Shown piece by piece: positions 17,927 through 26,128 of a DNA stretch of 26,128 bases (position 1 is its first letter; the number at the start of each line of letters is the position of its first letter). The stretch spans positions 1 to 26,128 of the forward strand of contig FMBT01000276.1 of NCBI GenBank assembly GCA_900095095.1, in the 5' to 3' direction. Source of the DNA: Fragilariopsis cylindrus CCMP1102 (taxonomy: Eukaryota > Bacillariophyta > Bacillariophyceae > Bacillariales > Bacillariaceae). Position numbers and translations under genes: made by a program. The notes beneath the pieces are model-generated. The model was not told the DNA's origin. It made no database searches and was given only the letters and a program-made list of their open reading frames with translations.

Positions 17927-18136
17927 CTATTGCTGTGTTGCAGTAAAACGTGGAAGACATTCCATTGCTTCGTGGAGAGTAACTAAGATGTTTGTTATTA
18001 TTATCCCTTCCTCGTCAGTTGTTGCCATATATAATCCACTTATGTTATTATTTTGTCGATATACGCCTCGATTATGACTGAAATCTTCGTCTAATAGCAA
18101 TGAAATATCGTTAGAACGTGTGTATTCTTCCTCCAT
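17927..18136 (-). CDS. Possible small protein, unknown
   Basis: A 69-residue ORF with ATG start (MEEEYTRSNDISLLLDEDF) and acidic, non-repetitive composition. There is no recognised domain. It could be a first exon or a chance ORF. Confidence 0.25.
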   Translation of the reverse strand: MEEEYTRSNDISLLLDEDFSHNRGVYRQNNNISGLYMATTDEEGIIITNILVTLHEAMECLPRFTATQQ

Positions 18137-18776
18137 CTAGATTTTTCCTTGACTTGTGTCGGGGGACCAAGATGGCATCGCAAATGAATGGTACGGATTT
18201 CAAAAATAGTAAAACCGACTCCTGTACTATGGTTTATTAATATAAAACAATAACAGAGACATCATCTGTATTATTACTTTAGCTGCCGGAAGGTAACTTA
18301 CCTTCCAGAGGTAAGAAAAAGAGAAAACTATAGCCTTAATTATTAGCTGACTAAGCTATCCCAGAACACTTCAAGAAGATCTTTTTAAGATGGATTCTCT
18401 GTCTCTGTCTCTGGCAGCCATACAGAAATACGGATTCATTCGGTTCCAAATCTTTTTTTTCGTGGAAAACCCGTTGAAACACGCGCGACAATGGATTACG
18501 TGGTAGTTTCTTCTCCATAAAAGGGGGATATTATATGGAAGTAAGCTACACGTCATCAAGAAGAGCGCTTTTTAGACAAATATGTCTCTGTTTGATGGAG
18601 ATGTGCTGTGATGTGTTGTGATGATGTGATGTGATTGCGGGTACAGAAATACGGATAATCACGACATAATGCTAATCACAGAGAAAGAGCGAAGGCGAAT
18701 AATAAATTGCGTTTGTTCAGCAATCTTCATCTTTATCTTCCTTCTACTACTCCCAAGACACAACACATACATAATC
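18137..18776. other. Noncoding region upstream of the CRAL-TRIO-like gene
   Basis: Contains a perfect palindrome GGAAGGTAA-C-TTACCTTCC at 18288-18306 and a GATGTG-rich simple repeat near 18598-18637. No credible ORF. Confidence 0.4.
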
Positions 18777-21073
18777 ATGACTTCTTTTAACGATAACAAC
18801 AATAACAACAACAATAACAATACCGACCCCGATACCGAGGACACAGCAAGTGCTAGTAGTAATGGCGACAATGGTGATAGTATAACAATCACAACAACAA
18901 TAATAAAATGATCCAGTATCGGTAGCTGATACATTACTTGCAGATGGATTAAATGCATTATCATTTCAAGATCGGAATGATATTAATGAAGAGATACATG
19001 GTGTATCATGTTTAGCGATAGTAGAAACACCTGAATTAATTAGTAATTCAATTGAAAAATTATTACATGAAATTAATAATAATATACCAAATAAAACAAA
19101 GCAAGCGTATATACAAGCACAACGTTATTGTCCTACAAGTAATTATAACGTTGGTACTGACAGTAACGTTAATACTAGTATGAATAACAATAATTATTAT
19201 ATGTCAATTCCACTGAATTTCGTTTATTATTTTTAAGAGCGGAATTATTTGATATACGAGAATCGGCATTGGCATTAGTGAATTACTTAAATGTTGTTTT
19301 GGAATTATTTGGTATATATGCATTACAACGACCAATACGATTATCTGATTTTACAGAAAGTGAATTACTTATTTTTAAAATGGGGAATTTACAATTATTA
19401 CCATTTCGAGTAAGTTACAGTACAGTACAGCAGTAGTGGTAGTAGGTTGTTTATCAAGTAGTGTCAATTAAATTGAATTAAATTAAATTGAATTGAATTA
19501 AATCAAACTTAGGTTGAGAACATCACGTCTTTCACCAACGAGGAATTTTATCTCTCTAACAAACATACATTGCTCTCCCTGTCTCCCTCTCTCTCTGCAA
19601 ATCATCGCAATCCTCGCAATCCTCGCATTGCCTTCCCCACACACAGGATCGTTCTGGACGTCGAATTATTGCTGGAGTTGAAGGACTTGGAATACAATTT
19701 GATTCGAAATTAAGGGTACGACTAATAAATAATATGAATGACTGATTGATTGATGTGTTTGATTGATTGATGTGTTCAATTGATTCGTTTTCGTTTCGTT
19801 CCATAGATGATTGGATAATATCTTCTTTGTTTCACTCCATCTTGTCTCCGTCACCAGATAACAACCCCGCTCGCAACACTCTCTCACACACAATAATTGA
19901 ACCCCCTTTCTTCTTTACCTCTCTCTCTTACTTTCTTTCTATTCGCAACAACTATTTCGAAACAACAATAAACAAAATACAATAACAATAACAACAGTAT
20001 AAAATATTATTTTATTTAATGTGGGCAGCTGTTGATTATAATGATGTAGAAACACAACAACGTGGTGTGGTTGTTGTTATATGGCCAGTATCAGATGTTG
20101 CTATGAATCAATTAAAAAATAAAGAACAATTTATTGAAAAACAAAAGAATTACTTCAAGGATCACCAGTACGGGTATGTGCATATCATTTTTGTGTACCG
20201 GATCGTCCATTTTTCCATTTTTTGAGAATGATATTTGCATACTCATTGGAGAATAATGAAGTATCAAAGTTGAAATATCATGTTGGGCACGTTACAGAAT
20301 TGCAATATCTAGTAAAAGGATATGGATTACCTGTTGATCATATACCATTGACAGAAAGTGGTAATGTTAAAACACATAATTTAAAAGTATGGTTGAAATT
20401 ACGTAAGAAACTAGAAAAATGTAGTTCCGGTAGCAGTGTTTGTTATTCCAATGCTCTCAACGGTAACATCAGCGACGGTGGCAATGCCAGTGATACTACT
20501 AGTACTAGTGTTGGTACTCTTGGTATTGGTTCTCTTTCGGTAACGTCAGTAGCATCAGCATCATTAGCATCATCGTGGTCGATGTCATCATCGCCATATA
20601 TTATTGATTGTCCTGGATCGGATGATGTATTATTTAGACCAAGTAAATTGATTAAAGGGCATCCGGGGAATGTAAAATTTCATAGCTTAATTGAATATGA
20701 ACATGAAAGTGGATTAGGTATAGCAAAGGCATCGAAACGGATTGTTGAAGCGATACAACAAAATAATGGTCGTGTACTGGTTTGGGATAAACAAGGTTGG
20801 TGGATACATTTAACGGATGAATCACAGATTTTACGTAAAGTTTATGTATCGTTTAGAGACTATAAACAAAAAAAGAAAGCTAGAATACAAATCAATGATA
20901 GCAGTACATCCGTATTTGAATGTCAAGATGGTCGAAAAAGAATACGCCCATCATCATTATTATCAGTACCACCACCAGCATCAGACAATCAGAACAACGC
21001 CAACGCCAACAAAGAATACAAATACTACGACACCAGAAACAATGAACAACAAAGTTTTTGTTCTTTATTCTAA
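18777..21073 (+). CDS. CRAL-TRIO-like protein with C-terminal DUF6824-like domain
   Basis: Three exons. Exon 1 (18777-19409) has a poly-Asn start, then ALSFQDRNDINEEIHGVSC and TEFRLLFLRAELFDIRESAL. Exon 2 is 19647-19715 (RSGRRIIAGVEGLGIQF). Exon 3 starts at 19998 (YKILFYLMWAAVDYNDVETQ, RGVVVVIWPVSD, then VRVCAYHFCVPDRPFFHFLR, YGLPVDHIPLTESGNVKTHN). This pattern fits the Sec14/CRAL-TRIO lipid-binding fold in diatom proteins. After an S/T linker comes a DUF6824-like module (DDVLFRPSKLIKGHPGNVKF, VWDKQGWWIHLTDESQILRK). That module typically has DVLFGRG, and the GRG is not kept here. Frame changes occur near 18905, 19205 and 20162, the latter two one missing base each. Lipid binding or transfer is inferred. 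The end may instead be 21158 in another frame. Confidence 0.7.
19410..19646 (+). other. Intron 1 of the CRAL-TRIO-like gene
   Basis: GTAAGT donor after CCATTTCGA and ACACACAG acceptor before GATCGTTCTGG; phase 0, 237 bp. Contains an AATTGAATTAAATT simple repeat and a CT-rich tract. Confidence 0.75.
19716..19997 (+). other. Intron 2 of the CRAL-TRIO-like gene
   Basis: GTACGA donor after TTAAGG and AACAACAG acceptor before TATAAAATATTA; phase 0, 282 bp. Contains repeats of GATTGATTGATGTGTT and an AACAATAAC-rich 3' end. Confidence 0.7.
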
Positions 21074-21480
21074 TACCACTACTATTACTGCTGCCATTAG
21101 TACTTTGTCGTCGGCGTTGCCAGTGGATTGGACCGGTCACGACGGATCGCTCATTTAAGATACGGTGGCAAAAATAATACAGTAGAAAGCAAACGGTGGA
21201 AATATTTAAGAGGAAGGTTACGAAAGAAGACAGGATGGAGAAATTCTATGTGATGCGAATCAGCAAGATGCGTGTCGTTATAAAATATTCGCCATCACAT
21301 ACGCATCCTTCATTACATACTGCATTAGTTTGAATAGAGACTACCCCTATTAACATAATGGAAAACTTATAATGAAATAGACTAACATTGATCGCTTCAA
21401 ACACTACATACACTAGCTATTACTTTTTAATAAGATGTGCACAAGCGCACGAAATTCGTCCCGTCTTAGTAGATATCATA
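21074..21480. other. 3' region between two genes, no gene seen
   Basis: An alternative-frame tail of the CRAL-TRIO-like gene runs to 21158. Beyond that nothing is recognised on either strand. Confidence 0.35.
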
Positions 21481-22990
21481 CTACCGTAGTAGAGATTGAG
21501 GAAGAATCTTCGATACTGGACGGCTATTAACGCTTGGAAAGTCATAACCAATTGCAATCAGGGTTTTCATCCATTCACCGCAGCCTTCACATCGTGCAAT
21601 CCAAGATAATCATGCTCATACAAACCTACCCAGAGCTCAAAAATCCTTGCAGGCAATGTAGCCGCATTCAATGACCAACCATCAAGAAACTCCAACAACT
21701 TTGTTGTCTTATCGTACAGATCCCTTTCAGCAACAAAATCAGAAAGATAGTCATGTGCAGAACGTTCATGTTGAACAATGGGAGGCGTATACAAGACGTG
21801 AAGTCCTATATCTTTCATGATGCGCTGGGTGATATAGCTCCTCCAGATATCAGTTACACGCCCTGGAACGGTTATGGGCAAATACAGTCCCCAGAAAGCA
21901 CTATACAAATGTGTGGTGGCCTGAGCATTGTATGGCGAGTACGCGTATGATGGTATCAGCAACGGGATCGATTTTGCAGAACGGTCAAAATAAAATTTGG
22001 TGGAATTAGGACGAGTCATACGGAACACTGCATCATTGTCAGGATCGCCATTACAGAGTGACTGGATGACCCCAATAGACGAGAACGGCAGATCTCCAAA
22101 TTCATAGTATCAAGCGGTCCATTTACAAAGTTGTCCTTCAGCTGGTCAATGGGGAATCCACGTGGCCACGGATTACTGTGGCTTGCCCCCATAAAAATGT
22201 ATGGATTAAATGCAAGACGAAGATGTGATCCAGTTTATTGTTTCTTGAAATAGCAATCCCAGGAATTTGACAGCACTGATACCATCATCGTGCTTCTTTT
22301 CTGATTGGATGAACTTCAAATGAACTGTTCTGTCAAATCCAAGATCATCGCCGAAATGGAATGGAGGGGGGATAGTTTTGCCATCTTCTAAGGGCAGAAG
22401 GATATTATCATCGTCGAAGTCAAATATAACTTGGGCGCCATAGTTAATCGCAAACAAGTAACCAATATTCTTCCTGCGAAACTTTTAAAGGGCATCATTT
22501 CAATGAACCACTGCTTGAATCCATCAAATGCTCCTTCTGGTAGGAAGCGAAAGGTAAAAACAGTATCCTCCATTGCAAGATCCTTGTAGGTACTGTCTGG
22601 GGTGATCGTATCACCGACAATGACGAGGCACCACTTATCCAAATCAGCAACTCCAAGGATGGAAGCATCTGGTACATGAATAGTCGTTACAACAGCCCAC
22701 TGCTGACAGCCTGCTCCGGCTCCTCTTGTAAACCCGCCATCATCAGAATCTTTGGAAATAGCAGCTAACGATGGGAAAAGGATCAATTTCTTATCACCTG
22801 GTTCTAAAGAAACAAAGGTAGGAGTATCCTCAGTATTGAAAGATCTGACCTTTTCTCCGGAAAAACGCACTCCAGTTGATCCAGAGCCATGAAGAACAGA
22901 ACTCTCGTCACTAGCAGAAATATGTACCGATGATAGCTCCTTATAGCCATCTGGCTTTGTTGTTGTGTAACCTAACTTATAACCAATACT
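21481..22990 (-). pseudogene. STELLO/DUF288-type protein, N-terminal half
   Basis: Minus-strand segments in changing frames keep the whole DUF288 order: QQWAVVTTIHVP, DLDKWCLVIVGDTITPDSTY, MMPFKSFA, then KNIGYLFAINYGAQVIFDFD with DDDN, AFNPYIFMGASHSNPWPRGF, VIQSLCNGDPDNDAVFRMTR, LYLPITVPGRVTDIWRSYIT, QRIMKDIGLHVLYTPP, and a C-terminal MKTLIAIGYDFPSVN before TAG at 21483-21481. In plants STELLO proteins are Golgi membrane proteins that assist cellulose synthase assembly; DUF288 proteins are glycosyltransferase-like. At least three frame changes occur (near 22470, 22225 and 22090), plus one near 21565. The C-terminal half of the same family lies head-to-head on the other strand at 22976-23932. 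That arrangement suggests an inversion of about 1.5 kb. The N-terminal start is uncertain because the frame stays open past 22990. Confidence 0.72.
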
Positions 22991-23932
22991 ATATCTAAGT
23001 TGGTAGAAATAGACGGCGACTTGTATGAGGATGAAAACGAGAGGATCATATCAGGTATCTCAACACTTGTCAACCCCTTTTGTCCCCGTGACAACAGTCT
23101 TCGAGGATCTAATGGGCAAATGAGTTTACCCATTGCCCAGGCTAAATTTCCAGGCTACGGAGGATACTTGCTGGTGAACGATGATGCGATGGTTAAGTTT
23201 TGGGAGTTAGAGTCTGATTTGTGGTTTGGAGACCGTCCTTGGGGAACATTTCCATTGCTGAAATATTCTCAGCAAAGTTGGTAACTTAGACACGCACAGA
23301 GAGTATATCCGTACGGTAATTATGGATGGTCTTGGTACAACTACGATAGCAGAACAGTTCACGGGCAATCAAATGTTGTCAGATCAAATTTTGATGCAGC
23401 TCTGGATGCTATGAATGAATTGTGCAGAAATGAGACCGGCATCGTAATGGATATGGATAATACTTCCGTCAAAGAGTTTTGTGGAAAGAGATCCGAAAGC
23501 GTCCTCTCGCCCTACGTTACAGCTGGTGGGAAAGCAGATGTTCTTTATGTGCCTGGAAATAAAATTGGTGCAATGATGTCCAGAGCAATGACATTGTTTG
23601 GAGAGCATGATGTCTTTATGGAAATTGCTTATCCGATGATCATGAATACAGTGGTACCGAGGGAAGCGGTACTGGAAATGCCTCTATGTGATGGCAGTCT
23701 TAACTTATTGAAGGATGAGTATGACGCAAATGCAGTTCAGTTTAAGCCATATTTCCAATCGGAAAGGGAGGAAGGAAAGGATCTAGATTGTCCTGTAATT
23801 CATCCAATCAAGTTCGGAATGGATATGTCAATTACATATTGGAAAGAAACCATAAACGATAGTGGCTGCTCTTGGTGCATATGTGAAGGTTTAGGTAACA
23901 ATGAAACCTTCTGGGAGCTAGCAAAAAATTGA
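22976..23932 (+). pseudogene. STELLO/DUF288-type protein, C-terminal half
   Basis: One plus-strand frame runs from 22976 to the TGA at 23930-23932, broken only by an in-frame TAA at 23282-23284. Before the stop it has AKFPGYGGYLLVNDDAMVKF, the GYL..NDD motif of the C-terminal region of DUF288 proteins. After the stop, in the same frame, come YPYGNYGWSWYNYDSRTV, DVLYVPGNKIGAMMSRAMTL, FGEHDVFMEIAYPMI and HPIKFGMDMS, matching the usual order of that half. It lacks the segment that normally precedes the NDD motif and has no proper start. It lies head-to-head with the N-terminal half. The stop and the inversion argue for a pseudogene, unless the assembly is wrong here. Confidence 0.68.
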
Positions 23933-24614
23933 GAGAATGGCTCTTTAAACTATTATTTGTAATGAATTAAAAAATCAAAATTACTTATAGTAGTTCTGCA
24001 TTATAACTTAGGGGACGCCGATAGCGCGCGGGAAGTTAGGGGGGTGCACGGAGGAAGTAAGGGATGATAATATTAGAAAAGATCTTTTCGGACCATTGGA
24101 AAATCGACAATAATTTATTGATATCACGTCGTGGTACGCTGTTCGTTGTTCACACACATAATAAAAGTAATAAGTGAAGGCATCACCACAACCAGAAAGC
24201 GATGTGTACCAGTGTACCAGTGTACCAGTCCAACGTTTTTGTTGTGAAAAGAAAAAGTAGGAATACCAGCACAGTAAGCGTTAACACGACTACTGTAAGG
24301 AAGAAGGCAGAAGTTGTGAAGAGGAAAGACGAAAAGCACAATACAAGTATAGCTTGCCCTTTCTATCTTCGTGTGTCGTTGTGTGTTGTCTTCCCCTTCA
24401 CCTAAAAAAGTATTGCAGTGGAAGAAACCAAACCAACTCATACAGTATTGAGGAGTTCGAAGAGTGGGTAGCACGATACCCGCGATTTGAATCAAGTCAT
24501 ATACGTCAACTATCAATATCATCATCTTCTTCTATATCAGCATACTGCAGAAGAACTGCAACATCAACATTAACATCTACATTAGCATTAACGTCAACGT
24601 CACCGTCAATAACA
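23933..24614. other. Intergenic region upstream of the 7TM gene
   Basis: Includes a short GC-rich patch near 24010-24055 (GATAGCGCGCGGGAAG) and a perfect 8-bp tandem repeat GTGTACCA x3 at 24204-24227. ORFs here on both strands lack any family resemblance. The open frame before 24615 is S/T low complexity. Confidence 0.4.
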
Positions 24615-26128
24615 ATGGATTCTGATAGCATTTATAAAGAACAAGTAAATCAAATTGGTCCTCGAGTTGTAGGTACAATTGTCTTATTATGTTCACTTTC
24701 TATGCTATCTATGGCATGGAAACGACGTGATAGACTATTCCATCGTTTAGTATTAGGTAAGTCAAGTCTCAAGTCCAAAGAAGAAGAAGAAAGGAGAAGA
24801 AGAAGAAAACGATGCGAGGTATGTTCCTCCATCAAATTTTACAGCATAATATGCACTCCAATACTTACTAACGCAAAGGAAAAAATTGTTTCGTTTCTTT
24901 TTTTTCTTTTTTCGATTCCTATCATCATCATCATCATCGCCATCGCCATCATTATATAGGAATGTCATTCCATTTATTTATTGGTGGCATATTTTTAATT
25001 TATGGTGAGGCTGCTATTCCAGATAGTACTGCTAATGGCACAATAACAACATGTACGATACAAGGTTTCTTTTTATATACAAGTTTTACAACATCAATGT
25101 TATATTATTGTAGTTTCAGTTTTTATTCTTTGGTGGGTGTAATGAATAATTTTAATAAATCAAAAATTAGTTGGATTGAAAAATATATACATATTGGTGT
25201 ACATATATATCCAATATGTTCATCCATATATTTATTGACATTACAAGCATTTAACAATATTGGATTAGGATATTGTTTGACAGGAAGTGATCCATATCAA
25301 TGCCAGGTACCAGATTCAACAACGTCATGTGCTCGTGGTCCATCCAATACAACTGAATATCTTAGAATGAATTTATTTTGGTTAATACCATATCCTTTTG
25401 AATTATTCGTACCAACTTTAATAATGATTATATATATTTATGGTTACCAAAAAAATCAACAGCAGCAGCAGCAGCAACTTCTACAACTACAACTGCAACA
25501 GCAACCGCAACAGCAACAGCACAACAACAACAACACAACAACAACAAGAATGTCAGATCAACCAATTTATATAGAATCAAAAGATATTGCAATACAATCA
25601 TTTCTATATTTGTTTGTTATTTATTGGCGATAATACCATTTATTATACAGCAAATATTATTTTTCATTACTAATGGATCTGATCCAAATTCACTTTATCA
25701 TTTTGCATTATTTTGTAATATAAATTTTTCATTATTTGGTGTATGGGCATTATTTACGTATGTATATTTTTCAATTGATATTTGGAATAATAACGACAAC
25801 AATGATAATAGAATAATTATTTTTACTAGTTCAGAAATTGGAACAACAACAAGAACAACAGCAACAACAACAAGAATAGAATCGCCACAACCGGAACATG
25901 ATGATAGAAGATCACCATCGCCGCCACCATCGTCGCAACAACAACAACAACACCAAGAAGGAGAAGAAGGGAGAAGAAGCAACCAGAATGAGAAGAAGAT
26001 CAAGATCAAGAAAGTATAGTTTTAACATATTTGATGGTACAAACGCATCTGGAGAATTTGCTGCATTTATTCATGCCGGAGATTCTGATGATGATAATGT
26101 TGATAATGAACAAACCAATCAATTGGGA
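24615..26128 (+). CDS. Seven-transmembrane GPCR-like receptor (partial)
   Basis: Exon 1 (24615-24756) encodes MDSDSIYKEQVNQIGPRVVG and the first helix (TIVLLCSLSMLSMAW). Exon 2 begins at 24960. Further helices: MSFHLFIGGIFLIYG, CTIQGFFLYTSFTTSMLYYC (with the usual TM3 cysteine), HIGVHIYPICSSIYLLTL, FWLIPYPFELFVPTLIMIIY, AIIPFIIQQILFFI and HFALFCNINFSLFGVWALFT. The third intracellular loop is a poly-Q/N/T tract. The tail KYSFNIFDGTNASGEFAAFI matches my recollection of the C-terminus of diatom 7TM receptors. Frame changes near 25620 (one missing base) and 26010 (opposite sign) must be bridged. The gene runs off the right edge. Plasma-membrane signalling is inferred from topology; the ligand is unknown. 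Confidence 0.72.
24757..24959 (+). other. Intron 1 of the 7TM receptor gene
   Basis: GTAAGT donor after GTATTAG and ATATAG acceptor before GAATGTCATTC; phase 1, 203 bp. Joining restores an in-frame LVLGMSFHLF. It contains a GAAGAA purine tract and an ATC repeat near the acceptor. Confidence 0.8.

Noticed and set aside
18288..18306. GGAAGGTAA-C-TTACCTTCC palindrome as an operator
   Set aside because: Perfect, but isolated, about 470 bases from the nearest start codon; nothing ties it to regulation.
20817..21158. 113-codon ORF overlapping the DUF6824-like end
   Set aside because: Different frame from the conserved module; at most its last part is an alternative tail after a frame change.
25698..26009. 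Minus-strand ORF with poly-C and poly-V
   Set aside because: Antisense of the poly-Q/T tail of the 7TM gene.

Overview
The window reads as nuclear DNA of a stramenopile alga, most likely a diatom (inference). Genes are spaced out on both strands, with short GT-AG introns, long poly-N, poly-Q and poly-S runs, and many microsatellites. Several proteins match families I associate with diatoms: a CRAL-TRIO-like protein with a DUF6824-like C-terminus, a 7TM receptor ending in NIFDGTNASG, and a Tudor protein with W/GW-rich repeats. No rRNA, tRNA, CRISPR array or bacterial operon was seen.

Layout. 1-427: 5' exon of a flavohemoglobin-like gene (-), cut by the window edge. 428-2900: transposon debris, mainly a decayed piggyBac-type transposase (-) bracketed by a ~97 bp direct repeat. 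2917-5150: two overlapping ORFs (+) that look like one unknown lineage-specific protein interrupted by a frame change. 5300-6521: gene debris (-), including a broken paralogue of the next gene with a perfectly spaced 158 bp tandem duplication. 6557-9327: a Tudor-repeat protein (-) spread over three overlapping frames. 9330-12460: mostly noncoding, with a TA-flanked mariner/pogo-like MITE, a perfect hairpin and a diverged direct repeat. 12462-14779: an O-GlcNAc-transferase-like (GT41) protein (+) with a signal peptide and a C-terminal NDEL. 14818-15383: an ABA4-like (DUF4281) membrane protein (-). 16090-17228: unknown acidic low-complexity protein (+). 18777-21073: CRAL-TRIO-like plus DUF6824-like protein (+) with two introns. 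21481-23932: a STELLO/DUF288-type protein whose N-terminal half lies on the minus strand and C-terminal half on the plus strand. 24615-26128: 7TM receptor (+), running off the right edge.

A theme across the window is that clearly conserved proteins are cut by single-base frame changes, often beside homopolymers. In the GT41-like gene ten successive changes all have the same sign (one base missing each time). The simplest explanation is uncorrected indels in a long-read assembly. Real pseudogenes are present too: the piggyBac relic, the 158 bp-duplicated paralogue and the inverted DUF288 locus.

The genes do not form one pathway. The most interesting items are the apparently ER-lumenal GT41-like enzyme, the inverted DUF288 halves, the two-Tudor protein with its decaying neighbour copy, and the CRAL-TRIO/DUF6824 combination. 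I found no convincing multi-gene novel system.
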